Source of the DNA: JAJZIH01 sp021785265
GTDB lineage: Bacteria > Pseudomonadota > Gammaproteobacteria > JAKAQQ01
Length of the DNA stretch: 32,254 nucleotides
Direction: 5' to 3'
Assembly (NCBI GenBank): GCA_027338645.1
Contig: DAHWSH010000062.1
Span: 1 to 32,254, forward strand
Shown here: positions 7,471 through 15,333 of the stretch, one piece after another
How positions within the stretch are numbered: position 1 is the stretch's first letter
Layout of the letters: the number at the start of each line of letters is the position of its first letter
Made by a program: the position numbers and the translations under genes
The notes under the pieces: model-generated
Seen by the model: the letters and a program-made list of their open reading frames with translations, nothing else
Told to the model about the DNA's origin: nothing
Database searches by the model: none

Positions 7471-9525
7471 TTACTGAGGATTCTGGACGATTCCCGTGTT
7501 CTGGATGAGCAGAGTTTCGCCATCACCAGGCAAGCTGAAGGATGGATCACCCGCGGCAAAGACGACCATTTCGCTCTGCATCTCGGTGAAAGCGGGCAAA
7601 CTGGGCGAAGGATCGATCAAGGAACCATGCGCGCCAGTCAGGAATTTCACGATTCCCCGTACTCCTGTCGGCACGACATTGATCGAGAGCGAGCCATGGT
7701 TCGGGGTCCCGTACTGCGTCAGTCCCATGATCTTGGCCAGGAGGTTGGTTGCCGAATTCGGTACCACCTGATCAGGCAGGGAACCGGTTTGGGCATCACC
7801 GATGACCTCGATCATGTCGATTGGATGCAGGAGCGCGGCTTGCGCACCCCAGTTCGCCGGATCACCAGAATCGACGACGGTCTGGGCATTCCGCAGGAAA
7901 TCATCATAGAGCTGGGTATTGGGCTGAATGCCTGCCTGCGCGAGCCCGCTTTGGATGATCGGGCCGAAGGTCGCCGAGTCGTTCAGAAGATAGGGGATTT
8001 CCGCGCCGGGCATCCCCAGCGTGGCCGCGTAAGGTGCGGGATCGACTCCCAGGTAGACCGTCCCGACGATGGCCCCTAACGAATGGCCGACAAAAAAGAG
8101 TTGGGAAGCATCGAGCTTCTGCCCCGTCACGGGGATCTGGATATCGGGCAAGGTTTGGGTCAGCGTGATGAGGTCGGCTACGGCTTCCCTCAGGTTGTCG
8201 CGACTGACGAGCAGGTCGGTCAGGTTGATGAAATAGGTTCCCGAGGGGGCGACCGTTCCCGGTTGAACCTCCGGAGTGCCCAGTCCGACCGGAAGGTTGA
8301 AGGTCCTTTCGTAGGAGCCCATGTAGAAGGGATTTGACGGGTCGGTGATACCGTGCAGCGGGAGGTCGATGGCAACGGTTGCGAAATCGGCATCCGCAAA
8401 GGCATCCGCTACCGCGAGATCATTGGTCCGGTTTTGCCCGATGCCGTGCTGGAAAATAGCCACAGGGAAACCGGTTGAGGGATAGCTGTGGTTGGGCGAG
8501 TTCGCGTTCGGAACCGTCACCAGGATCGGAATCTCCAGGGTTGTGGTCGGAACCGGGACCGGGTTGTAACGGGTGAGATAGGACCCGCCCGCTCCATGCC
8601 AGAAATCGGTCAGGGGAGCGGTCGGGTCCGCCGCCGTCGGGGCACCCAGGTAATAGGGAATGGTGAGGAGGCCCTGGTAGACGTTGGCATACCCCGGGCT
8701 CCCGGGGATGAAATCGGCGGTTGTTCCCATGAAGGTGAGATCGGTGACCTGGGTCGGTTGAGCGTGTTGTTCGATATAGTCCAAGACCGGGGTAATCGAC
8801 TGGGTGGATACCGTCCATGACAGGACGATGCTGGATGGAGCGATGCCGGTTGCCGCGGCTACCTCAATCTGTGAGCCGATGATGGGGGCGATGGCTTCCA
8901 GGGTTGGGTTCGTGAGCGGAGTATTTTCGGTGACGTGCTGCTCAATGGCGGCATAGTCGGTGTCAGCGCTTACCGGGGCACCATCCGTGTCCTGGATGCC
9001 CTTCGTGAGCACCAAGAGATACGAGCTGGACGGCGCGAGCGGAAGGATCGGCGTGATATCAATCACATCCGGATCCTGGGGAGAGACCGTGGCGGTGTAG
9101 TCGGTTCCCAAGGTCAGGGGTTTTACGAAACCGGTGACTGCGTATCCTTCTTGGGGATCGGTTTGAACCTGAAACACATAGACATGTCCCGGCAGGCTCG
9201 CCGCATTGACGGGCTGGCTGAAATAGGCATTGATGGGGGCCGTGGTCGAAAATCCTGCCATGGTATTCATGTCAACGTAAGGATCCTCGAAATTGCCCGG
9301 GTCAGTCACCGGAATGTTCAGGGTTCCCGTGGTTGAGTTGAGAAAATCGAGGTCGGTAGGGAACGGCCCGATTCCGCCAGCGGGATAAAACCGGGCGGTA
9401 AAACCGGCGTTGGGGTTAGGCGCTGAGGCCGTGTTGGGAGTCCCTACACCACAGCCCGCGAGAGCGGTTAGGCTTGTCGCGAGGAGCGCGGTTTGGATCC
9501 ACTGCCAGGAGGTTTTCGGTTTCAT
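7471..9525 (-). CDS. Lipase-like outer-membrane/surface lipoprotein (alpha/beta hydrolase)
   Basis: A 684-residue exported lipoprotein. A signal peptide (1-24) ends in the lipobox LAGC with Cys25 as the lipid anchor. Residues of about 40-250 are Pro/Thr/Asp-rich with Ig-like beta segments, resembling the N-terminal domain of bacterial virulence-factor-type extracellular lipases (Pla-1/cef family, Pfam Lipase_bact_N from memory). An alpha/beta-hydrolase domain follows, with an oxyanion-type FQHGIGQNR (359-367) and the nucleophile elbow GHSLG (480-484, Ser482). A C-terminal HG in GTPNHGSLS may supply the catalytic His. Inferred role: hydrolysis of lipid esters at the cell surface. It sits alone between ftsE and rsmD, where ftsY is common. 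The start is ATG 9525; no strong ribosome site is seen. Confidence 0.82.
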   Translation of the reverse strand: MKPKTSWQWIQTALLATSLTALAGCGVGTPNTASAPNPNAGFTARFYPAGGIGPFPTDLDFLNSTTGTLNIPVTDPGNFEDPYVDMNTMAGFSTTAPINAYFSQPVNAASLPGHVYVFQVQTDPQEGYAVTGFVKPLTLGTDYTATVSPQDPDVIDITPILPLAPSSSYLLVLTKGIQDTDGAPVSADTDYAAIEQHVTENTPLTNPTLEAIAPIIGSQIEVAAATGIAPSSIVLSWTVSTQSITPVLDYIEQHAQPTQVTDLTFMGTTADFIPGSPGYANVYQGLLTIPYYLGAPTAADPTAPLTDFWHGAGGSYLTRYNPVPVPTTTLEIPILVTVPNANSPNHSYPSTGFPVAIFQHGIGQNRTNDLAVADAFADADFATVAIDLPLHGITDPSNPFYMGSYERTFNLPVGLGTPEVQPGTVAPSGTYFINLTDLLVSRDNLREAVADLITLTQTLPDIQIPVTGQKLDASQLFFVGHSLGAIVGTVYLGVDPAPYAATLGMPGAEIPYLLNDSATFGPIIQSGLAQAGIQPNTQLYDDFLRNAQTVVDSGDPANWGAQAALLHPIDMIEVIGDAQTGSLPDQVVPNSATNLLAKIMGLTQYGTPNHGSLSINVVPTGVRGIVKFLTGAHGSLIDPSPSLPAFTEMQSEMVVFAAGDPSFSLPGDGETLLIQNTGIVQNPQ

Positions 9526-9586
9526 CGGACGACTTCCTTACCGAACCGGTTTTTTGCCCACTTTTAGCTTACGATGAGACAGGGAT

Positions 9587-10216
9587 TTGTGCAAGTTGAG
9601 CGACTCCGTGACCTCGTCTTTTCGGGTTCGACTAATCGGGGGTCGGCTGCGTCACCGGCAGCTGCTTTTCCCCAGGGTCCAACCCCCCATTCGCCCCACT
9701 CCGGACGCCGTCCGGGAAACGCTTTTCAACTGGCTGCGTCCGCAGATTGTGGGAAGCTCTTGTCTTGATCTTTTTGCGGGAAGCGGAGCTTTGGGTTTCG
9801 AGGCTTGGTCCCGCGGGGCCCACTCTGTGCATTTTGTCGAGCAGGATCCTCAGGTGGTAGCATATCTTGGACAGCAGTTAGCTGCATTTGGCATACGGGA
9901 AGCTGCCGTTACCCGAGCGGACGCCTTTGCGTTTCTTCTGCGTCCAGCCGACCATTTCGATGTGATTTTTCTCGATCCCCCTTTCCGGGAACCGCGTCAG
10001 GCTGAGCTCCTCGATGCACTCATCAGCGGGGGTTGGCTCAATCCAGGTGCCCAGCTCTTTCTAGAGTGGGGAGGACGGACCGGCGATTGCCCGTTCAGGA
10101 TCCCCCGGGGCTGGGACTTCTGGCGCGAATCACGTACGGGTCAGGTGAGCTTTGGACTGATCCGGGAATCCAGCCCAGAGCCGGGTCAATCCGTCGGACC
10201 CGCCTCCGCGGGCTGA
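9587..10216 (+). CDS. rsmD: 16S rRNA (guanine(966)-N2)-methyltransferase RsmD
   Basis: A 209-residue Rossmann methyltransferase that methylates G966 of 16S rRNA in the 30S subunit. VRLIGGRLRHRQL and RPTPDAVRETLFNWL near the N-terminus are RsmD signatures. SAM-binding motif I is DLFAGSGALGFEA, and the catalytic motif IV is FLDPPF. The longest form starts at TTG 9587; GTG 9610 is an alternative, and both leave the conserved core intact. The gene is divergent from the lipoprotein gene (61 bp apart) and convergent with coaD, overlapping it by 31 bp. rsmD next to coaD is a common bacterial pairing. Confidence 0.93.
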   Translation: MCKLSDSVTSSFRVRLIGGRLRHRQLLFPRVQPPIRPTPDAVRETLFNWLRPQIVGSSCLDLFAGSGALGFEAWSRGAHSVHFVEQDPQVVAYLGQQLAAFGIREAAVTRADAFAFLLRPADHFDVIFLDPPFREPRQAELLDALISGGWLNPGAQLFLEWGGRTGDCPFRIPRGWDFWRESRTGQVSFGLIRESSPEPGQSVGPASAG

Positions 10217-10689
10217 TGCCGTTCGGCGAGCGCTTGGGCCACGATGGGGTGGACGAACTGAGAAACATCTCCTCCAAGGCGCGCAATTTCCCGGACCAGG
10301 CTGGAGGAGATGAAGGAGTACTGCTCATCCGGAGTGAGGAAAACGGTTTCCAGTCCGGGATCCACCCGCCGATTCATGGTCGCCAGCTGGAATTCGAACT
10401 CGAAGTCTGAAACCGCCCTCAGCCCGCGGAGGATCAAGTGGATATTTCGCTCCCGGGCAAAACTGACGGTGAGCCCCCGAAATCCGACCACCTCGACGTT
10501 CTGCATCTCGGCAAAAATTCGGCGGGCCAGATCCACACGCAGTGGGAGTGGGAACAGTGGAGTCTTGAAGGTATCCCCTGCTACCGCGACGATGACTCGG
10601 TCAAAGACGACCGCGGCACGGCGGACCAGATCCGCATGTCCGTTCGTGAGTGGGTCAAACGTGCCCGGATAAAGGACAACTTGATTCAT
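10186..10689 (-). CDS. coaD: Phosphopantetheine adenylyltransferase
   Basis: A 167-residue cytoplasmic nucleotidyltransferase for the penultimate step of CoA synthesis: 4'-phosphopantetheine + ATP to dephospho-CoA. The nucleotidyltransferase motif GTFDPLTNGH (9-18) holds the T/HxGH-type active site. RGLRAVSDFEFEFQLATMN and FISSSLVREIA are CoaD signatures. The length matches the family (about 160). The ATG at 10689 is preceded by AGGAT about 6 bases upstream. The 3' end overlaps rsmD tail to tail. Confidence 0.96.
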   Translation of the reverse strand: MNQVVLYPGTFDPLTNGHADLVRRAAVVFDRVIVAVAGDTFKTPLFPLPLRVDLARRIFAEMQNVEVVGFRGLTVSFARERNIHLILRGLRAVSDFEFEFQLATMNRRVDPGLETVFLTPDEQYSFISSSLVREIARLGGDVSQFVHPIVAQALAERHQPAEAGPTD

Positions 10690-10892
10690 CGGGATATCCT
10701 ATGCCAGAAACGGGAGCTTGGTCGACTGTCTCCCTAGCCCAAGGGAAGCTAGAGGATTCCTGCAACACCTCGGGGTGATTTCTCGTTGTCTCGGAGGCAC
10801 TTCGGGGGTTTCTGCTGTCCGTGCTGGAGTTTTACCGGTCACTGACTGGCCCAAGAGGTGTACTGTGGCCCCCAAAAGGGTCAACTGCCCGG

Positions 10893-11669
10893 CTAGTTAC
10901 GGATCCCGATCCCGCGTTTCAGGAGCCACCAGTTCATCCCAAATAAAAATAGAAGGAAAATGATCATGAAGCCGTAGGCAGTCATGAGCGGCATGGTCCG
11001 GATCCCCAGAATCCCGGTCCGGAATGCACTGACCATGTAGACAATCGGGTCGATCTGGCTCAGATCCCTCCAAAAGGGAGGGAGTAAAGCAATGGGATAG
11101 AACACTCCGCTTAAGTAAGTCAGGGGTGTCAGGACGAAGGTGGGGACAATGGAAATGTCATCAAACTTTTTGGCAAAAATTGCATTCGTGAAACCGGCGA
11201 GTGAGAAGATCGCTGAAGTCAGGATAGCGACCGAGACGATGACCAAAGGTTCGGCGGGCTCGAGGTGTGTGAAGAAAAGGGCCACAAGGGTGACGAGCGC
11301 TCCAGTCAGGAGCCCCCGGACCATCCCACCCGCCATGTAGCCTAGAAGCAGGAGGCTCAGGGGGAGTGGACTGACCAGGATTTCCTCTACGTGGCGGGCA
11401 AACTTGGCTCCAAAAAAAGAGGAGACCACATTGGAGTAAGAGTTCTGGATGATTGACATCATGATCAGGCCGGGTGCGATGTAGGCCATGTAACTGAACC
11501 CAGACATCTTGCCCACCCGGGATCCGATGACATTGCCGAAAATGACAAAATAAAGTGACATGGTGATCGCGGGAGGAACCAGGGTTTGGGACCAGATCCG
11601 GAAAATCCGCACGACTTCCTTGTTGACCAAGGTGGCCAGCCCAATCCAGTTCCGACGTATCCGGTTCAT
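10893..11669 (-). CDS. ABC-2 type exporter permease (YadH-like)
   Basis: A 258-residue inner-membrane permease with about six membrane segments. PIVYMVSAFRTGILGI and LSGVFYPIALLPPFWRDLSQ are characteristic ABC-2 (NodJ/YadH type) sequences near the C-terminus. It pairs with the ATPase just upstream: the ATG at 11669 overlaps the ATPase stop as ATGA. The family exports drugs, polysaccharides or lipids; E. coli YadGH has no firmly established substrate, so none is given. The 203 bp between its stop and coaD carries no recognised gene. Confidence 0.9.
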   Translation of the reverse strand: MNRIRRNWIGLATLVNKEVVRIFRIWSQTLVPPAITMSLYFVIFGNVIGSRVGKMSGFSYMAYIAPGLIMMSIIQNSYSNVVSSFFGAKFARHVEEILVSPLPLSLLLLGYMAGGMVRGLLTGALVTLVALFFTHLEPAEPLVIVSVAILTSAIFSLAGFTNAIFAKKFDDISIVPTFVLTPLTYLSGVFYPIALLPPFWRDLSQIDPIVYMVSAFRTGILGIRTMPLMTAYGFMIIFLLFLFGMNWWLLKRGIGIRN

Positions 11670-12607
11670 GGTGTTCTCCCCGTCAAATGCAGGAATAGCT
11701 CTTCCAGGCGATTCGACTTATTGCGCAAGCTTTGCACCCGGATTCCATGTCTTTCCAGGACTCGAAAGATCAGGTTGAGATCTTCATTTTGTGCAATGGC
11801 GACTTCAAGCTGTTCGGGATCGATCAGACGAACACGAGGGAGCCCCAGATCCGGGAGGGTAGCAAGCGGCGCGGCAAGATCAAGGAGATAGGTCTGATGC
11901 GTCATCATTTCTAAGAGAGATTTTTTACTACCTTGAGCCACAATTTCTCCATGGTGAATGATGGCCAGCCGGTTGCAGAGCAGTTCAGCCTCCTCGAGAT
12001 AGTGGGTCGTGAGGATGATTGTGGTTCCGGAAGCGTTGAGCTCGCGGAGAAACTGCCAGGTTTCATGGCGCATTTCGACATCGACCCCGGCTGTCGGCTC
12101 ATCAAGGATGAGCAGACGGGGATTGTGGATCAGGGCACGGGCGATCATGAGCCGCCGTTTGAAGCCGCCCGAAAGGATTCGGGCCATCTGGTTCTGGTAG
12201 GGAACCAAATCAAGCGATTCAAGCAGCATTTGGCAGCGCGGTTGCGCCTCAGTGCGGGAAATTCCGTAGTAACCGGCCTGATTGAGGATGATGTCTTCAA
12301 CCTTCTCGAAGAGATTAAAGTTGATTTCCTGCGGTACCACTCCCATCAGGGCGCGCGCATCGGCCGTTTTCTTTTCATGATCGATGCCAAAAATTCGGAT
12401 GCTGCCGGCGGTTCTGTTGACCAGAGAAGTCAGGATCCCGATCGTTGTGGTTTTCCCGGCACCGTTTGGGCCGAGCAGGGCGAAAAATTCGCCCGGAAGC
12501 ACACTCAGGTCGATACCCTGCAAGGCGGTTCTTCCATTTTTGTAGGTTTTTCGAAGACCGGTGATCTCAAGAGCGGCAAGCGCATTCTTGGTGATGGATG
12601 GGGTCAT
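11666..12607 (-). CDS. ABC exporter ATP-binding protein (YadG-like)
   Basis: A 313-residue ABC ATPase. Walker A is GPNGAGKT (46-53), the signature is LSGGFKRRLMIARAL, and Walker B is LLILDEPTAGVD. VPQEINFNLFEKVEDIILNQAG after Walker A is typical of the YadG/CcmA-like group that serves ABC-2 permeases. The last 80 or so residues form the extra C-terminal domain common in this group. It has its own start at ATG 12607, with AGAGG roughly 10 bases upstream, and heads a two-gene unit with the permease. Substrate unknown. Confidence 0.92.
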   Translation of the reverse strand: MTPSITKNALAALEITGLRKTYKNGRTALQGIDLSVLPGEFFALLGPNGAGKTTTIGILTSLVNRTAGSIRIFGIDHEKKTADARALMGVVPQEINFNLFEKVEDIILNQAGYYGISRTEAQPRCQMLLESLDLVPYQNQMARILSGGFKRRLMIARALIHNPRLLILDEPTAGVDVEMRHETWQFLRELNASGTTIILTTHYLEEAELLCNRLAIIHHGEIVAQGSKKSLLEMMTHQTYLLDLAAPLATLPDLGLPRVRLIDPEQLEVAIAQNEDLNLIFRVLERHGIRVQSLRNKSNRLEELFLHLTGRTP

Positions 12608-13171
12608 TAACCGCTGCCTCTTGGATCCGAAGGGATCCCCTCAATGCGATGGATCGGGTGGATTACCGTTGTCAAGCTCTCCTGCGGGTTGAGGCTACGA
12701 GTGGCCTTTCCCGTTTCCCGCCTTGAACCGGTCGGGGTGGGATCATGCTGAGATGCTTCGGTAAAAACCGGTGACTATATTACAAAACGGGCCATTATAC
12801 GCCGCTGTTTCGTGAACCGGGAACCCCGGAAACCCCAAGACTTGAGGCGTTTGGGTTGCTTGCAACCAGCCGGGTCTTTGTGCTATTTTAAGCTTTGAAC
12901 TGGATGATGTGAGAACCGGACAGGGAATTGAAATAGCAGGTACGATCCGGTTTCCCTGATGATTCCCACGGTGTTTAGGTTCGCAAGATCTATAGATCGG
13001 ATCTGCTCCCGAGTCCTTCTTGGGCCGCATAGAATGAAGGCGTAGGGTACGCCAGTTCGCCCCGTTGACCCCTCAGGGGTTCAGGTCCAGTTTTCCAGAG
13101 TGAGTGCGAGTCTCTCACAACATCACGGTACAGAAGATTTTCATCCACTTTCTTCCATTTGGAGCCCGCTC
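12608..13171. other. Divergent intergenic region upstream of trxA and the ABC exporter
   Basis: No gene was recognised in these 564 bp. It separates the minus-strand ABC exporter from the plus-strand trxA-rho unit, so promoters for both should lie here. A good plus-strand promoter candidate sits at 12860-12889 (listed separately), leaving a leader of roughly 275 bases before trxA. The leader has no clear ORF with a good ribosome site and no riboswitch that I recognise. In enterobacteria rho has a regulatory leader, so this length may matter. Confidence 0.5.
12860..12889 (+). promoter_or_regulatory. Candidate promoter of trxA-rho
   Basis: TTGCAA (12860-12865) and TATTTT (12884-12889) are 18 bp apart, with TG one base before the -10 (extended -10 form TGnTATTTT). 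A 14-bp perfect dyad GGTTGCTTGCAACC (12854-12867) overlaps the -35 element and could be an operator. The call rests on the sequence only. Confidence 0.45.
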
Positions 13172-13498
13172 ATGAGTGAGTTGATCGCCCATACCAGCGA
13201 TTCGATGTTTGACGCGGATGTTCTGCAGTCTGCCACGCCGGTTCTGGTCGACTTCTGGGCCGAGTGGTGTGGGCCCTGCCGAATGATTGCGCCGCTTCTC
13301 GAGGAAATCGCGGGGCAATACACCGGCCGAGCCAGGATTATGAAGCTCAATGTGGATGAGAACCAGAAGACTCCGGCCCACTACGGAGTTCGTGGAATCC
13401 CGACCTTGATCTTGTTCAAAGGAGGCAATGTGCAAGCACAGAAAGTAGGCGCCCTCAGCCGGTCTCAACTGACCAATTTTTTGGATACCAACCTGTGA
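13172..13498 (+). CDS. trxA: Thioredoxin 1
   Basis: A 108-residue thioredoxin with the classical active site WCGPC (Cys33, Cys36), DFWAEW before it, and the cis-Pro loop GIPTLILF. The length is standard. The frame stays open upstream to 13100, but ATG 13172 is chosen because it has GGAG at 13161-13164 and gives the normal N-terminus (MSELIAHTSD). It is a cytoplasmic disulfide reductant for ribonucleotide reductase, PAPS reductase and others. It overlaps rho by four bases (GTGA). trxA just upstream of rho is a conserved gammaproteobacterial arrangement. Confidence 0.96.
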   Translation: MSELIAHTSDSMFDADVLQSATPVLVDFWAEWCGPCRMIAPLLEEIAGQYTGRARIMKLNVDENQKTPAHYGVRGIPTLILFKGGNVQAQKVGALSRSQLTNFLDTNL

Positions 13499-14877
13499 GA
13501 TACCCCAGACGGCGCGGTGGTCCGCGCATGCTCCCCAATGATCCTATGGGCGGCCTGCCCAATGGGCCGGAAGAGGACTTGCCGGAAGAAAACGTGGCAT
13601 ATGACGAGACTCGTCCGACGATCGATCTCAATGCCCTGAAGAAGATGCCCCCCACGGAGCTGATCCAGCTGGCAGAGTCCCTGTCCATCGAGGGCGCAGC
13701 TCGAGCCCGCAAGCAGGAGGTCATTTTCTCCATACTCAAAGCCAAGGCTCGGAGTGGGGAGATTATCGTCGCAGAGGGAGTTCTTGAGATCATGCAGGAT
13801 GGTTATGGATTTTTGCGTTCTGCGGACAGCTCCTACCTCGCGGGCCCCGATGACGTTTACGTCTCGCCGAGCCAGGTCCGGCGTTTCAACCTGAGGACCG
13901 GCGATACAGTTCTTGGGCATGTGCGTCCTCCCAAGGAGGGGGAACGCTATTTTGCCCTCCTCCGGGTGGATCGGATCAACTATGACCACCCATCCAATGC
14001 CCAGAACAAGATCCTGTTCGAAAACCTGACTCCGCTGTTCCCTAGAACCCGTTTCAAGATGGAGCGGGGAACGGGGAGTACGGAAGACCTGACGGCACGT
14101 ATCGTCGATATGGTGGCACCCATCGGCAAGGGCCAGCGCAGCCTCATCGTGTCTCCGCCCAAAGCGGGCAAGACGATGATGCTTCAGAACATCGCGCAGT
14201 CCATCACGGCAAACCACCCGGAGGTTTACCTCATCGTGCTGCTCATCGACGAGCGCCCCGAGGAAGTAACGGAAATGAGTCGCTCAGTCCGTGGAGAGGT
14301 GGTCTCCAGCACCTTCGACGAGCCGGCGTCGCGGCATGTCCAGGCCGCTGAGATGGTGATCGAGAAAGCCAAGCGCTTGGTGGAGCACAAGCGTGATGTG
14401 GTCATCCTGCTGGATTCGATTACGCGCCTCGCACGGGCCTACAATACCGTGGCACCGGCATCCGGGAAGGTTCTGACCGGAGGCGTTGATGCGAGTGCAC
14501 TGCAGCGACCCAAGCGGATTTTCGGATCGGCCAGGAACATTGAAGAAGGGGGTAGCCTGACCATTGTCGCCACGGCACTGATTGATACGGGCTCACGGAT
14601 GGATGATGTGATCTATGAAGAGTTCAAGGGGACTGGAAACTCGGAAATCCACCTAGATCGCCGGATTTATGAAAAGCGAATTTTCCCGGCCATCAACATC
14701 AACCGTTCAGGAACCCGCCGCGAAGAACTGCTGGTGACCCCGGATGAGCTGCAGAAGCTGTGGATTCTTCGTCAGCTCCTGCATCCCATGGATGAACTGG
14801 CGGCCATTGAGTTCCTGCTCTCGAAACTCAAGGAAACGAAAATCAACAGCGAATTTTTTGATTCCATGAAGCGCTGA
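13495..14877 (+). CDS. rho: Transcription termination factor Rho
   Basis: A hexameric RNA-dependent ATPase/helicase that ends transcription. Domains in order: an N-terminal helical domain (LNALKKMPPTELIQLAESL), the cold-shock-like RNA-binding domain (DGYGFLRS, DDVYVSPSQVRRFNLRTGD), and the RecA-like core with Walker A SPPKAGKT (about 220-227) and LLDSITRLARAYN. The longest form starts at GTG 13495, inside the trxA stop, and gives 460 residues, about 40 more than usual. The extra part is Pro/Arg- then acid-rich. GTG 13594 has GGAAG five bases upstream and would give a near-standard 427 residues; ATG 13528 is a third choice. Both ends of the core are intact. Confidence 0.95.
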   Translation: MRYPRRRGGPRMLPNDPMGGLPNGPEEDLPEENVAYDETRPTIDLNALKKMPPTELIQLAESLSIEGAARARKQEVIFSILKAKARSGEIIVAEGVLEIMQDGYGFLRSADSSYLAGPDDVYVSPSQVRRFNLRTGDTVLGHVRPPKEGERYFALLRVDRINYDHPSNAQNKILFENLTPLFPRTRFKMERGTGSTEDLTARIVDMVAPIGKGQRSLIVSPPKAGKTMMLQNIAQSITANHPEVYLIVLLIDERPEEVTEMSRSVRGEVVSSTFDEPASRHVQAAEMVIEKAKRLVEHKRDVVILLDSITRLARAYNTVAPASGKVLTGGVDASALQRPKRIFGSARNIEEGGSLTIVATALIDTGSRMDDVIYEEFKGTGNSEIHLDRRIYEKRIFPAININRSGTRREELLVTPDELQKLWILRQLLHPMDELAAIEFLLSKLKETKINSEFFDSMKR

Positions 14878-14883
14878 AGACGC

Positions 14884-15333
14884 TCAGGGAGACTTAGCGA
14901 CGAGAATTTTCCGGACCAGGACGGAGCCGTGTGCGTCGTAGCCAATTTGCCGGTAGAAAGGGATCGCCTCTACGCGACTGTCCAAGAAGATGGCGCCCAG
15001 ACCGTGTGTGATCGCCCAGGTTTCCCCCCACATGACCAGTGACCGGCCAACGCCCCGCCGGCGGCAATCGTGACGGATCACCAGGTCGTCAATGTGAAGG
15101 AATGCGCCGCGTGAGAGAGTTTCGACCGGACGCATGCCCATGACACCGACCACTTCATGGTCCAGCCAGGCGATGACCACTTCGTACCCGTAGTATTGAT
15201 GCTGGTACCGCCAGCGATGTTCGAACGTGGGTTGGTCCAGTGCTGAACGCAGCTCGTGCAGTACTGCATAGATCCGTTCTCCATGCAGGCCCGGTGCGCA
15301 AAGCTCAATACGGCAGTTTGGGGGCTCGATCAT
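14884..15333 (-). CDS. GNAT family N-acetyltransferase
   Basis: A 149-residue protein with the GNAT fold. HIDDLVIRHDCRRRGVGRSLV carries the acetyl-CoA binding R/Q-x-x-G-x-G/A motif (RRRGVGRSL), and the C-terminal AIPFYRQIGYDAHG is the usual FYxxxGF-like ending. The acetyl acceptor cannot be told. Its ATG (15333) overlaps the stop of purD as ATGA, so it is co-translated with the purine genes and reads toward rho (6 bp between the two stops). Confidence 0.88.
   Translation of the reverse strand: MIEPPNCRIELCAPGLHGERIYAVLHELRSALDQPTFEHRWRYQHQYYGYEVVIAWLDHEVVGVMGMRPVETLSRGAFLHIDDLVIRHDCRRRGVGRSLVMWGETWAITHGLGAIFLDSRVEAIPFYRQIGYDAHGSVLVRKILVAKSP

Noticed and set aside
10718..10963. Open frame of 81 codons between coaD and the ABC permease
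   Set aside because: No ribosome site, overlaps the permease gene antisense, and composition gives no coding signal that I can see.
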